Source: Phorcus lineatus
Lineage: Eukaryota > Mollusca > Gastropoda > Trochida > Trochidae
NCBI GenBank assembly: GCA_921293015.1
Contig: OV121082.1
Coordinates: 23,847,997-23,911,996 of the forward strand
Direction of reading: 5' to 3'
Length of the DNA stretch: 64,000 nucleotides
Shown here piece by piece: positions 23,665 to 37,436 of this stretch. Position 1 is the first letter of the stretch; each line of letters begins with the position of its first letter. The notes under the pieces are model-generated. The model searched no databases and was not told the DNA's origin. It saw nothing but the letters and a program-made list of their open reading frames with translations. The position numbers and the translations under genes were made by a program.

Positions 23665-25861
23665 GATAACATTCTTTACTTGATTTTAGAGTGGCATTTT
23701 GTCTCTTCAAAAACATTTACGAAAAACATTTACTAAGTAGGATATTCTGTGACCTTTGTCCTGCAAATTTGTGGTTTAAAACGTAATCATAAATCATATC
23801 CTTAAGATAACATATCGAACCCTATGGTATTTTTATTTTGCTTCTGTATACACCTGTGATGTGTTCGATGTATATTGTATTTTATAACCCTGTTAGTGAT
23901 TAATTCCAAGTATGAAAAATTCGACAATTTCATTTCTTACTCAACGTCTATATTTATTTTAAAAAGAATGTTATATATGAATATGTTAAGCATGAACAAG
24001 ATAAAAGTAAAAAAAAACACCTTCCGCGATTAATAAATTATAAACATAAAACGTTATATAAGAGTGACAGACAAATCAGCTCAATTATAAAGTAAGCATT
24101 TGGGGGACGAAAAAGTTTTAAAGAAAAAACATCCACCAATATTGATATTTCATTGAATGTTATATACCAGTCCGGACAGCTCAGCTCAATTATAAAACCA
24201 AGGTTCATGGGGAAAAAGTCCTCCAACATATGGAAAAGTTATAGAATGTCAATCATCAAATAATTCATTCTAGAAAGTGAATACAAAGAAAATATTCTCA
24301 CAAATAAAATATTTTGTTAAAGTAACAGATGGATTAATTAATGTTATAAATGTAAATACGTTGACAGAAAAAGAAAATGAGAATAATTTTTTAGAGAATA
24401 AATGGAGAAAAAATCCATATTTCATTAATCTTTGACTGCATCTCTTAAGAAGTATCGGTTCCATTTTGAACCTATTCAATTATTTTTTGACTTATTTCTG
24501 CCGTATAAAAACATAGATTTACACTTTCTTTACTACAGGGGAAATACATAATTTTTTCAAGTAAAACTGAATGAGTGGATAAGGATGATATATTTAAATA
24601 TGGTTTTAATGCTCACATATTCGTCTCCAACAAAAATTTGATTATGAAAGGCATCTATTTAGTTAGGTTTAAATCACTTAAACCTTATCAAAACCTGATT
24701 TTAAAATAAATTTGCTTTAACATTTGATAATACAGAACATTCTTTATGCAACTGGTGTCACAACGACACATTGAGAAAGGATTTCAACTCTCACAGTAAT
24801 GTTCCCCTATAAATGTCGATAAGTCAAGTAAAAATCAATGTTATCTTAAAAGCATTCATTCAATTGACTTGGCGAGGTTGGTTGACGATAAATTGAATTA
24901 TTACGCATTGTGATTTATACCATTGGGGAACACGTTGTATGAATGGTGGTGTTAATAGTTTATTGAACTGAAGATCTGACTGGGAATCCATTGCATTACT
25001 TTTATCAGATTGATTACCCTTAATTCTTAAGCAGGATGTTTTGAAAATAAAACCTCTTTCCTTTTTCAAATTTTGAAATTTGATAGTGTTCAAAAACGAA
25101 ATATGCCAATAGAGCTATTCCAAAAGAGTTTTAGACATTTATTTCCTTTATTTTCATTTATAAATCCTATATAATATTTTAATACATCAAAACTTCATTT
25201 TCATGAAGGTAAATCTTGCATACAATTTTATCCATAATTGAGCAATTACTGTTTTTCAACTGAGCAATACATGTAGGTAAAGTGCTGAAAACACAAATGG
25301 TTATAAAAGTTTGAACGAAGTCATAAAGATGCGACTCATATTCATGTAAAAGATTTAGATTTAATATATGTAATAGATTTCGTCGTATTTAGATCTCAAT
25401 GTTCCCCTCAATCAATCACGTCATTACATATGATGTATGATCAAGTATCGTTTATCTATTCAGGAAACAAACTTGACTTACTTTGAGATAAAATGACAAA
25501 GTTACCAGGACAAATCAATTCGTATTTAGATGTAACAAATTAATTCCTTCTTCCTTGTTCAGTAGTTTTGAATCTGAGCCAATAACTCAGAAATAATAGA
25601 TTATTATGTCATTATGAATTATTCAATAGATTAATGTATTTACCAGTTCTTAATTCGAAACTGTTATTTGATGACATACTACTATTTCAAATACTAAGTG
25701 CAGTTGTTACCTTTGAATTTGGAGTCTCGTTACTTGATAAAATAGAAAACGGGGAAAGAAAATCCATAATGAAAACACTTAATGTGAATCGTTAATTCAA
25801 TGAAGTAAAGGAAATTCACGAAATAAAAACATATACAAAATATTACAACAAACATCGTTCC

Positions 25862-27441
25862 AGACCATTGCTAAAAATCGAGACTATTGCTGCTTTCGAG
25901 TCTATGGCTGATATCGAGACTATTGCTGATATCGAGACAATTGCTGATATCGAGACTATTGCTGATATCGAGACTATTGCTGATATTAAGACAATTGCTG
26001 ATATCGAGACTATTGCTGATATCGAGACAATTGCTGATATCTAGACTATTGCTGATATCGAGACTATTGCTAAAAATCGAGACTATTGCTGCTTTCGAGT
26101 CTATGGCTGATATCGAGACTATTGCTGATATCGAGACAATTGCTGATATCGAGACTATTGCTGATATCGAGACTTTTGCTGATATCAAGACAATTGCTGA
26201 TATCGAGACAATTGCTGATATCGAGACTATTGCTGATATCGAGACTATTGCTGATATCGAGACTATTGTTGATATCGAAACTATTGCTGATATCGAGACT
26301 ATTGCTGATATCGAGACAATTGCTGATATCGAGATTATTGCTGATATCGAGACTTTGGCTGATATCAAGACTTTGGCTGATATCGAGACGATTGCTGATA
26401 TCGAGACAATTGCTGTTATCGAGACTTTGGCTGATATCGAGACCATTGCTGATATCGAGACAATTGCTGATATCGAGACTATTGCTGATATCGAGACAAT
26501 TGCTGATATCGAGACTTTGGCTGATATCGAGACAATTGCTGATATCGAGACTATTGCTGATATCGAGACTATTGCTAAAAATCGAGACTATTGCTGCTTT
26601 CGAGTCTATGGCTGATATCGAGACTATTGCTGATATCGAGACAATTGCTGATATCGAGACTATTGCTGATATCGAGACTATTGCTGATATTAAGACAATT
26701 GCTGATATCGAGACTATTGCTGATATCGAGACAATTGCTGATATCGAGACTATTGCTGATATCGAGACTATTGCTAAAAATCGAGACTATTGCTGCTTTC
26801 GAGTCTATGGCTGATATCGAGACTATTGCTGATATCGAGACAATTGCTGATATCGAGATTATTGCTGATATCGAGACAATTGCTGATATCGAGACTATTG
26901 CTGATATCAAGACAATTGCTGATATCGAGACTATTGCTGATATCGAGACAATTGCTGATATCGAGACAATTGCTGATATCGAGACAATTGCTGATATCGA
27001 GACTTTGGCTGATATCGAGACTTTGGCTGATATCGAGACTTTGGCTGATATCGAGACAATTGCTGATATCGAAACTATTGCTGATATCGAGACTATTGCT
27101 GATATCGAGACAATTGCTGATATCGAGACGATTGCTGATATCGAGACTTTGGCTGATATCGAGACTATTGCTGATATCGAGACAATTGCTGATATCGAAA
27201 CTATTGCTGATATCGAGATTATTGCTGATATCGAGACAATTGCTGATATCGAAACTATTGCTGATATCGAGACTATTGCTGATATCGAGACAATTGCTGA
27301 TATCGAAACTATTGCTGATATCGAGACGATTGCTGATATCGAGACGATTGCTGATATCGAGACTATTGCTGATATCGAGACAATTGCTGATATCGAGACT
27401 ATTGCTGATATCGAGACTATTGCTGATATCGAGACTATTGC
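25862..27441. repeat. 18-bp minisatellite, about 88 units, with higher-order structure
   Basis: The consensus unit is GCTGATATCGAGACWATT (W is A or T), with variants such as GACTTTGGCT. Every unit carries an EcoRV palindrome GATATC and one CpG. A variant junction, GCTAAAAATCGAGACTATTG, occurs at 25870, 26069, 26574 and 26773. The intervals are 199, 505 and 199 bp, that is 11, 28 and 11 units plus one base each. The blocks 25870-26068 and 26574-26772 appear identical except for one base (CTAGAC against CGAGAC near 26041). Because 18 is a multiple of 3 the array reads open in several frames on both strands, and the extra base at each junction changes frame. The long open frames are therefore by-products, not genes. 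Confidence 0.97.
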
Positions 27442-30120
27442 TTGTATCTATTTCAACCTCCTTGTCAACCCATGTACATTCAAAGGACCAATAATAATCA
27501 ACGTGTCAAGATGCAAAATCAATGATTGTTTTAAACAAAACTGAAAGATAAATAGAATGACTGTTGCGGAAACATTGTTGTTTTCCGATATACGTGGTCC
27601 ATCTGTTAAATTCTTATTCAAGAAAATCCATTTAATAAAGTAGGAAAGAAAATGAGAATTTATACAAATTAACGAAGTATATTTTGTTCTGTGAGCATTG
27701 CATGAGAGTAACTGCAGAGAGTATCCAATGAATTATTGAGTGTGCAGTGTCTAGCATAGTCTTTCATGTAATGGAACATTTGTATACCTAAAAATGTCGA
27801 TATCTTTCGTGGAAGACCTAATATTTTTGGATAAAATTAACACTTGTAATAAATGATTTCAATATCTCTCATGTATGTGTAGTGGTTGAATTAAAAGAAA
27901 GTGGGCGATGAAGAATAGATGATTAGTAGGTTTGATGGATATGTTGATTGACTCATAGATGGATAAATGTTTGTAGCTTTCATTATCTTTATCTTGAGAA
28001 AAATACATCACGATGAGACAAAATACTGGAACATATCCAATGGACATATTGAATCGTAAATATAAATAACTCTACATTTTGTGATCATGGTACTGTTGAA
28101 ATTGATTATATTTCGTAAACCATTGATTTACAATAATTATGGTAGCTGATAATAATCAAAATAATGATAATAAAAATATACCAATATTCCACAACTGCAT
28201 CTATAGGAATAAAAAGGCATCCTTTAAATAAAGAGAAATTATCCTTCTGATATCTTTAGGTATTGAATGATCAGAGAAACGTTGTAATGTTCCCGAGTTC
28301 AAATCTTGAGTGTAAGATAACCAAAATGATAAATACTCCATTGTACATGAATTATAGAATGAAATCTCATGGAACGGATAGAAGAAGATAGATGTAGGAA
28401 TATATGCAAAAGTCTCATAACAGTCCTTTACTTCAACGTTTAGCTACACTAAAATAGTATCAGATAATTGCTCATTCTTGAAACTCCCTCTTTCTTACAA
28501 CCATGTAGAAATATTACCCTACTTAATCAATATTTCATAAGTCCGTCTGGAGAGATGAATGAAAAGCGCTTAAATCTATTAATATAGGAATACGAACTAT
28601 TATTATGTCCCCTAAGGAATATTAACAATTCAGAATCTTTTGACCTCGTCTGGTCAACATTTTCATGGCTTCAATTGGATTACTCTCATAAATATGTAAT
28701 ACATAAAGGTTTCAGAACACATTACATGATAGAATATGCCCTCAGAACTGACTATTGCGAGGTTTCAACGCGAATTGTTTGTAAGGAATGATAATCGGAC
28801 GCATTACTACCGAAAAGTGAATTGTTTTACATTAAACAGGAGAAATACGACGATTCACATGGTACAGGGTTTACATATCATCTTTATAAACAAACACAAT
28901 AAGTTGGGGTTTTTCATATTATAAAGGCATCATTTGATGCCTATGCCTGATTTTTACTTGACTTATCGACACATAAAGTAAATGAATCCACGCCATTTGT
29001 TTTATTGTGGTTATACAGTGACTGTACCGAAAGTATTGCCGTTGGATTAAATATATATGCCCTGACCAAGAAATCATGGTTGGGAATTTTTTCAGTTATT
29101 GGCTGTGTGTCTGTATTTGTATGTATATCAGGTAAGCCATGTCAATTAATCTCATTAATTGTACCACGGACTGTTCCTATAGTCATCTATATGTTTCTCA
29201 AATTGATTTAGGTTCTGTGGTGAAGGTTCCAGCGTCAAAGGTAATCGAAATCCTTTTTTATCCATTCAATCCTCATTAAGAAGCCCCAAAACCACAAACG
29301 ACTAATAACCAAAAGGATTAATGTGGGTTATCGTAAATGTGAAAAACAATGTCATTTATCTTTTAAAAGTAACCTGCACAAAATTGCGAAATATGGCCTA
29401 CACGGAGGCCGTTTATTGAATTATTCATATCAACTTCTTAGGATGTAAGCATAATCTTCAAACCTGAACCATGACAGTACAAACTGTTATTGTCAATCAT
29501 GTCGAAGAGTAGAAAAGATGAATAATACGAATGATATTCACTCAACTGTTTTAATCAAAATGAGCAGCAAATTATTTCAAGTAATCTAAATGAGTACTTG
29601 TCGAAATCTCTTTTTGGTTGCTAAAGTATTTTTCAGCTTTCAGTTTTACTAAGACTTGGCTTTTGGGGACAACGTTTTAAAATAAAGATATATGTTAAAA
29701 GGTCTTATTCTGAGAACTGTAATTCATTACTAGAAAATAATTGATATAAGGATGGTATGCGATACAATGAACATTAGGTACTTTTATAATTTTTAGAATG
29801 AATTTTTCCAAACAATCAAACTAATGTTACTTTTATTTGGTAAAAGATTTTTAAATAGAAATGTTTTAATAAACATTTAAAATTAGTTTTCTGTTGTTAA
29901 AACACATTCACTACATTTTGGATAGCAGAAAAAATCATTTTAAATGATATATAAACTTTATATGTAAACACATAATTTAAATATAATAAACTACAAAACT
30001 TTTTATTTACTGCAATCTAAAATCTTAGGCTTTGTCAATAGCAATCTCGAGTTTTCCAATAAAATTTCTTTAAAAACATTGTTCAATGTAAACATCACAT
30101 GCGTTTTCTCATTGAAACGA

Positions 30121-30207
30121 AGAGTAGTTTTCATGTTTAAATGTTAGGGATCGAAGTAATTTAAGCTTATAGGGGGTATCCCGTGAAGGAAGATCGTTTG
30201 ATCCGAT
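30121..30207 (+). repeat. Module M1, unit D copy
   Basis: It reads GAAGAGTAGTTTTCATGTTT, TTAGGGATCGAAGTAATTTA, GGGGGTATCC and AGATCGTTTGATCC. It aligns with 11291-11372 and 38786-38870. Confidence 0.8.
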
Positions 30208-31844
30208 ATGAGTGAACTGACAAAAAATGGATCTGAAGAAGAACAAAAGGAAAATTGTCGATGGCTCTTTGCGCTCTAATGTGTAATTGAGATGCAAGTA
30301 TTACAGTTGACTACCTTCAGGTATGTCCTCTAAGGATAATCAAGTATATAAGGATTCTGATTTATGGAATATATATGTTATTTATCCGTAATGAAAGCTT
30401 CAGTATAATCGAAATCAGTCTTCCCACCTAGCTTTCCACACCAATAAAATTTTCAATTTTTATAAATCAAATTTTTAAATAAAGTTTGATATGTCATTTT
30501 CAATATTGATTGTTGGCTTTTTGAATTATCATCCAATCAAACACTTCTTTCATTAAAAATTTATAGGACAACAGTTTCACTTCCTTGATAGGCATTTCGA
30601 AATTTCGGGAAATGAGGAAATAAAAGTCTTTGGATTTACAACTTCTTCAAATTACAACTTTCTTTGTGGGCTATCTAAGAATGAAGAAGGCTTATGTCTA
30701 AACTATGAATTTACAACATCTTGATATGTTTTAAAGACATATGAGCTACTTCTGATCTCACGTCCACAACATCAAATGAAACACAATGTTGTCGAATGCT
30801 CACAGCATTATTCACGCACCTGTAGGAAGGCGTTTTTCAACTGAGGTAAAGTGGAGAGATAAGATATTACTTTACCTCTTTTGAAATAGATTACATCATG
30901 TCATTCAGCTAAGGCATACTATCATAAGTCATAAGATTTTAAACTGGCTTTTTTAAATTCAGGTACATGGCTACAAAGGTGCGATCGTTTAGTTTTCTCT
31001 GTCCCTAAAGTTGTAACCATGTTGAAACCTCTCTTTTGCATAAATTATGTTAAGTGAAGGTTATACTTGTAGCGATAACTTTCTGCTAACTTAAGTCATG
31101 GCAATAATGCTTCGCAATATTATTTCTTAAAGGATATGCTTCTGTTAGCAAATGTTTTTCAATCTATCAATATTTAGTGATCACATATCAACCATGATGA
31201 TATTAATCAAATTACTTGAAAATACTTTTGACCACTGCCTATTCAAAGTTTGTTATTTGATTTTAAAATTCTTAAATTCTTTATGTAATGGTCAAATGAG
31301 ACAAAGAGACAATGGTTAATTAAAATTACCCTAATATTTACACTTTATTGCTTAATAATTATGTTAAGTATTTAGACTTAATCATGCATGAAATTAAGCG
31401 ATTTTATTGATATCAGATGGAACCTTTTACTAGCTCCTTGCAGCATTCTTATCTAAGAACTGCTCGATACGGGTCGTGTCAGTGTGACCTACCCAGTGGC
31501 CATCATGATGAGGTCACTCGTTATTTGTTACTGATATACATTATACGACCATATTATTTAGTTATTTTAAAATAGAATAAAAGAAACTGATGAAAAAGAC
31601 GTGTTGTAGCATGTATTGGTAAGGAGATCTATGTATGCAATATTTATGTCTATTTCTAAAATATTCCATTATAAAAATATAAATGACAAGAGTGAAGTAT
31701 AATTAACAATTAAATCATTTTGTTTATTCAATGTTCAAGTTGATGTCTGTGGTTTTATGCACCCGAGCCTATTGGGTCCTCAATTCACAAATGCAATTTC
31801 TTCACAAATATAATCAATGGCAATATCCGGCATGCAGCGTTGGT

Positions 31845-31925
31845 TAACCCATCAGTAGTTTTCATGTTTGAATGTCAAGGGTCGAAGTAATTCATACTTA
31901 AAGGCGACAACCAGTAAAGAAAGAT
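31845..31925 (+). repeat. Module M2, unit D copy
   Basis: It reads CATCAGTAGTTTTCATGTTT, GGGTCGAAGTAATTCATACT and AAAGGCGACAA. After a small deletion it continues GATTTTACAAATAATGAAAC, matching unit A (14371). Confidence 0.8.
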
Positions 31926-32254
31926 TGTCGATTTTAAATTGATTTTACAAATAATGAAACTGTAAAGGAGGAAGGGGCATATAATGTGTTGGTTTTATTT
32001 GGCAGAAGATGGTTTTTATTTTTGTGCCTTTGAGCATAGATCTTCATGATATCGCTTGAAACATTGAACAAAGGTCTTTAGTTTGAGCGTACAATATGTG
32101 AAAATCACTTACATGAAATATTTCTTACCGTTATAAACATAACAATGAAATATAGAATTACAGAATGGAAATATAATCCATATTTAAACCAAACCAGTAG
32201 AAAATAATATTTTTACTGTAGTGAAATTATAATTATTATAAAAGTGACAAAGGT

Positions 32255-32300
32255 AGGATGCATCCAATTACCTCCCTTTGAAATATAATTATCTCCCTGT
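32255..32300. repeat. Mollusc-type CTCCCT repeat motif
   Basis: TTACCTCCCTTTGAAATATA and ATTATCTCCCTGTG are adjacent. They are inverted versions of the CAAAGGGAGATAA motif common in mollusc interspersed repeats. Single motifs also occur at 34796 and 35069. Confidence 0.4.
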
Positions 32301-33088
32301 GTTATCGAACGCCTCCGTTGCGACAAGGCGGGGATTAGGTCTGTGGAGAAATGACTTTTTTTTTGATGTTTTCGGTTTTTAACTGTTTAAATTTTGATGT
32401 GTCGATATAAATTAGATATCGAAAAGCCTTCTAAAGTTCTTAACTCCTTGGTAAATTTATAATAATTCATTTTAACGCAAAAAGCTTGACAAAGCGGGAT
32501 GTCTTTCACAAGCTTAACAGTTCACTCACCGTTTTAATATGTGCAAAATCTGATAACATGTGAACTGCCACCATTCGATGATTAAGTGGTTAAAACAATT
32601 ATATGCAAAATCTTATGGGATTTACAACTCATTTCATTCAATATATATTACTTTTCATTAATGACTCGATGATAATTTACTATATCTTTTCATTCAAGGG
32701 CGATACGGCAATGAAGCGGAGCTTTATGAATGCTTGACAGGAAATGAACATTGAACAAACAATGAAATAACAAAAACCTGATATTTGAAATGAGGGCATG
32801 TCTCCAAAATGCAATTCAAATAATATCAGTTTCTTGTTCCTTGAAGTACATTTGTAACTATAGATCTCAATTATCTAAATTGTTTGAAATGTATAAATAC
32901 TTCCTCGATTAAAGTTATAAATCTGATTCATCTGCACAATAACGCAGCTCTTCAAGTAGTTAGAACGTGTAAGTGATTAATTGACATAGGGTGCGGATGC
33001 GGGATGTTTTGTATTGTGGTTAATTATCATTATCAAAATATTTACCCAAAGATAAATAAATACACAGCAAAACGTGCTGAATCATTGA

Positions 33089-33301
33089 CATTTCCATTTC
33101 TAAATGTACCCATTTAACTTGTTCATTATATGATAGAAGTTGTCATTTCCACTTCCGGTTGACACACCTAGGGTAAAGGTCATTAGCTAAACACTTTAGT
33201 GTACGTAGACTACCCTCCCCAAAATCGTGACAACCAAACAGGTGATTAGACTACAGGTAAACATATGAACTGTTACTACATGTTGATTTATGTGGGAGTG
33301 A
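33089..33301 (+). repeat. DR1-bearing dispersed repeat, copy at unit E start
   Basis: It has CACTTCCGGTTGACACACCT, then AGGGTAAAGGTCA (one base lost between the half-sites), ATCGTGACAACCAAA, and ACATGTTGATTTATGTGGGA at its end. Confidence 0.8.
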
Positions 33302-36300
33302 GACAATGTATAACCTATGATTATCTACTTGGTTGTTCAGAATGTTTGTTCATGCTATACCAGCTTGTGTCAATTAAATTTAAACTGATTTATTGAAATG
33401 ATAACACTAAAGAACACATCTTTGTCATTCAATTCGGAGTAAGGCACGTTATCCATAAACCATCTACATGCAAGAGCTTGTTATGGAATATTAAAACATG
33501 ATTAAGACAGTTATTTTGTCTCTTATAAATATCTATCAAAACATTGTACAAACTTAATCTTCACATCTCATCATCTGCGAAGACTGTACGTGTTAAACAG
33601 AAACAGACATATGAGATAAGTGATACAGCAAGAATATTGGATGAAATTATATTTATCTTGAAGAGTAATAAAAAATCAAAAACATATTCACAATGAATAT
33701 AATATAACCGGACACATCAGCTCAATTATAAAGCAAACATATTGGAACACCATAAATTTACCCTCAATGGTGAATAAACCTTCACAAACAAAATTTTATA
33801 TAAAAGTCACATAAGATTATTTCAATTATAAAAGCAAACACATAAATATAGATTTTCAAGGATCACTAACTTCATCTCAAAGGATGAAGAACAGAAAATA
33901 TGAATCTGCACATAAAATACTTTCTTAAAGTTACAGTTGGATCAGTTAAATTCTCAAAGTAAACACGTTGAAAGCGCATGAAAATGATCTTGACATTTCA
34001 TCTTGGTGGTGAATGAAAAACAAGTCTTCTTTCGCTGATCTTTGATTGCATGCTTACACCCAAAAACAATATTAGTTTTGTTTTTAAAGTATCTTTTCAA
34101 TTACATATTTAAATTATTTCACTGTTATCAAAATGTAAATTTTTGATAAGGATTATCATCAGGGAAACAGTATGTTTTCTGTTAAAACTGAATGAATTGT
34201 TTGAGTTCATATATTTAGATATTTGCAATGCACGCAAAATCGTCTGTCACGTCAAAAATCCTTATGAAAGGTAGCTATTCGTTAAATGTTAAAATCATTT
34301 AAGTCTGATAAAAACATGAATTTTCAATACGTTTTTAACATTTGAAAATAAAGAACTTCCTTTATGCAACTTGAACAAGCTTTTTACGATGACACATTGA
34401 GAGAGATTTTCAATGCTCAATTTCCCTATAAATGTCGATTAGTCAAGCAAAAATCAATGTTATTTTAGAAACATTCATTCAAACGACATGGTGAGATTGT
34501 TTGCTGGCAAATTGAATCATTACCCCTTGAGATTTTCTACCGTTTGGGAATACATTGTATGAATGGAGGTGATAATAGCTTATTGAACTCAATCTGGCTG
34601 GTTTTACTTTCTAACACAAATTATTGATTGCATTACTGTAACCAGATTGAATACTTCTTAATTCGATAGCAGGATGTTTTGAAAGCAAACCTAACTCTTT
34701 GCTTTAGAATTTGGAATTCGATAGCAGTCTAAAAAAGAAAATATGTTAATATAAATATTTCGAAAGGTTTTTTATTATCCAGGCGATTTTTCGTTAAGGG
34801 AGATTAATAACAATTTGTTACGTATATCTGCAAGGTTTTGAATCCAGCATAGTCTTCAAGCCTGTGTCTACGCTTTATGTCGCTAAAATGACACAAAAAT
34901 GTATTTTAATTGATTAGCATTAAACTATATGGTACAGAAAATTCCATACACATTCATTTACTTGAAAAAAGTGCACATTAACCCTAATATTTGGTTTAAT
35001 ATATTTTAATGGCGGTTGTATACATATTTTGAAACTTGCAAATGGCGGCCACCATGGCATGGCGTTATTCAAAGGAAGATAACTCTCAACTGTTCTCGTG
35101 TAGAAAGATTTTATTGAAAGAACACTAATCAATCGTGACTGATGCAGCTCGCTATTGCACTTTTTGAATAAACATAAGAATTGAAATTTAAGATGTTAGT
35201 ATTTGAGATCGTAATTTTAATTACATTGAGGCTGTGATATGGTTTGATATTAATTAGTTGTTCCGTTACTTTATTGGCACGATGCAAACTTGTTTAAAAA
35301 GTTTATTTTTTAAAAATAAATCTTATAAAAAGTTTGTACTAAATAGGATACTTACCTCGTCCCCATTCCATATCAAGTCTATGTCCCTTGGGAAATGATA
35401 TTGCTTTGTCGCTCGTCAAGGCTCGGTAGAAAGCAAAATCAATCCACTCGGAACATAAACTAGATAAGAAAGATATACTATAAGTACGGCATTTTCATTA
35501 TTCATTTTTAAATAATCATTTTCATTTATCTTATTTTCGATTTCAAAACTTCCAAAATGCTCCCAAATACAAAAAGGGCAATTTCAACACTTATTTTCAG
35601 AATGTGTCTTCGGTTTTATTATGATCTAATAATTGCTATTATAAGGTGCTGTTTACTGGTCAACGAACCGTTTGCAATGTGGTTGTTTCCTTCGACTAAA
35701 AAGTCAAAGTGGATAACTGTCATTTCATGATTATTCAAATATAAAACCTCCTATTACAGGATTTTTGGTATCAGTATAATTCTTATTTCATTTACCTTTT
35801 ATGAAACTGTTCGATAAGAAAAATCAGGCGTTAAGCGTTTATCAATTAAAAAATAATACAATGAAGGGAAAAGAAAATGAATGTGAATGTTTTAAAATAA
35901 CAGCATTATGATGTGAGTGATGAAGAGACACATATTTAATGTGCAATGTATTTTGATCTCAATGTTCATGTCAATCAATCATTTGTCAATACATATAATA
36001 TGTGATCAATTATCGCTAACGCATTCATAAAGAAACGAAATCGACTTACTTTGAGATGTTGATGCACTGACAGAATTAAATGGAAGAATCAATTCGTCTT
36101 TAGATGTAACAAATGAATTCCTTTTTCTTTGTTCAGTAGGTTTTTTTTGAGTCCATAACTCATAAATGATAGCCAGCTATGTCGTTATAAATGATTCAAT
36201 ATCTTAACGTATTTATCAGTTTATTATTCGATACTTTAATTTGAGGATTTACTACTGTAACAAAATCAATCTGCCACATGCAATTGTTGCCATTTCCTTG

Positions 36301-37128
36301 TCGTTTGGAGCCTCATAATTCGATAGAATAGAAAACCGGGAAAGGAAATCTATACTGTAAACAGTTCATGTGAAACATTTATTAAATAAAGTAGGAAATG
36401 GCCCAAACCAAATTATATACAAAATATTTCAACAGACATCGGTTGAGACTGGAGCTTTTCAACCCTTGTAATTTCAAAAGACCAATAATCATCAAAATAT
36501 TAATTTGGAGCAATATCGATGGGGTTTTTTTAAGATGAAAATGAAAGAACAATAGAAAAAGAAATAGAATGACTGTGGTGAAATCAATGTTGTTTTCCGA
36601 TGTAAGTATGAACAGGTTAAATTATTTATTCAACAAACGCCAATTAAAAGAATAATGATACGATGTGATACTTTATACGAACTATCTCTAGCAGTGTAAG
36701 CATTGCAAGATAATATGTCCTGAAAGTATGTAATGAATTAGTGAGTGTACAATGTATAGCATAGTTCTCTATGTAATAAAAACTTTCTATGACTTAAGAT
36801 ATGTATTTTTTTCGTTAGTGGGTGTGCTTTCACATAATAGCAATAATGGCATTATAACTTTTAATACATGTATCAGTGTCTGTCAAAAATGGTTAATAGA
36901 TGAATTGAAATAAATTGATTAATGACTTTATAGGTTGGAGATGAAGAATAGACGATTGGTAAGATTGGATAGATACATATGTTAATTTATTGATAAATTA
37001 CATATAGATAAATGGTTGGATAGACGTAGAGGAGAATAACAATGTAACGTAACTTTCATAATTTTTATCCCACTAAAAATACATTTCACTGAGATAAATA
37101 CTGGAATATATTTAATCATTAATCAATT

Positions 37129-37436
37129 CATCCTGCTAACCAAGCGTATATGAATCCGCTCGGATACCCTGATCTCTATCAAGGCAAAACCCTCGTATCG
37201 CTAGCTATGTAACCAGCCAATGAGACCACCCGCATTCAGCAAAAACGACGGCACAACCCGGATGGAAAAATCCGTTGAGTTTAAACCAATAGCTTCAAGC
37301 TCCTTGATTAAAGACATTCATTGGCTGAAAAAATAATAGGTGATCATAGCCACGAATATCAAGCCGCCAGCCATACGAGGGATTTTGGCCCGATCGATTA
37401 TTAGGAAAGATTAATTTACGCTGATTTAGCAGGATG
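37129..37436. mobile_element. 308-bp MITE with perfect 9-bp target-site duplication (Mutator-like)
   Basis: The ends are CATCCTGCTAA (37129-37139) and TTAGCAGGATG (37426-37436), exact inverses. Homology extends inward through AGCGTA and AATC, giving roughly 28 bp of terminal inverted repeat with a few mismatches. A second inverted block follows: AAAACCCTCGTATCGCTAGC (37187) against the inverse of 37367-37388. The element is flanked on both sides by TAATCAATT (37120-37128 and 37437-37445). A 9-bp duplication with long inverted repeats is typical of Mutator/MULE DNA transposons. It has no coding capacity, so it is non-autonomous. It is clearly more GC-rich than the host sequence and interrupts homology between units D and E. 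Confidence 0.85.

Larger units (their letters stand above)
23438..33088 (+). repeat. Tandem macro-unit D (longest copy)
   Basis: It is colinear with unit E over many anchors: TGTCGATAAGTCAAG (24816), GATCTCAATGTTCCC (25392), AGATGTAACAAATTAATTCC (25527), AACATCGTTCC (25851), ACCAATAATAATCAA (27487), AATAGAATGACTGT (27552), GATGAAGAATAGATGATT (27907), AATATTTCATAAGTCCGTCT (28529), AACTGACTATTGCGAGG (28747), M1 (30121), TTGATAGGCATTT (30585) and M2 (31845). It contains the 18-bp minisatellite, which is absent from E and F. No coding gene was found. Confidence 0.65.

Noticed and set aside
25862..27441. CRISPR array
   Set aside because: The repeats are directly abutting 18-mers without unique spacers, in eukaryotic DNA.
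25871..27544. Long open frames (111 to 317 codons) on both strands over the 18-bp array
   Set aside because: The repeat length is a multiple of 3, so several frames are open automatically. Extra bases at four junctions shift the frame, and flanking homologous units have no ORF.
35054..35128. ATG in perfect GCCACCATGG context
   Set aside because: The frame is only 24 codons. The GGCGGCCACCATGG and AAGGAAGATAACTC phrases are typical of interspersed repeats, and no transcript signals are visible.
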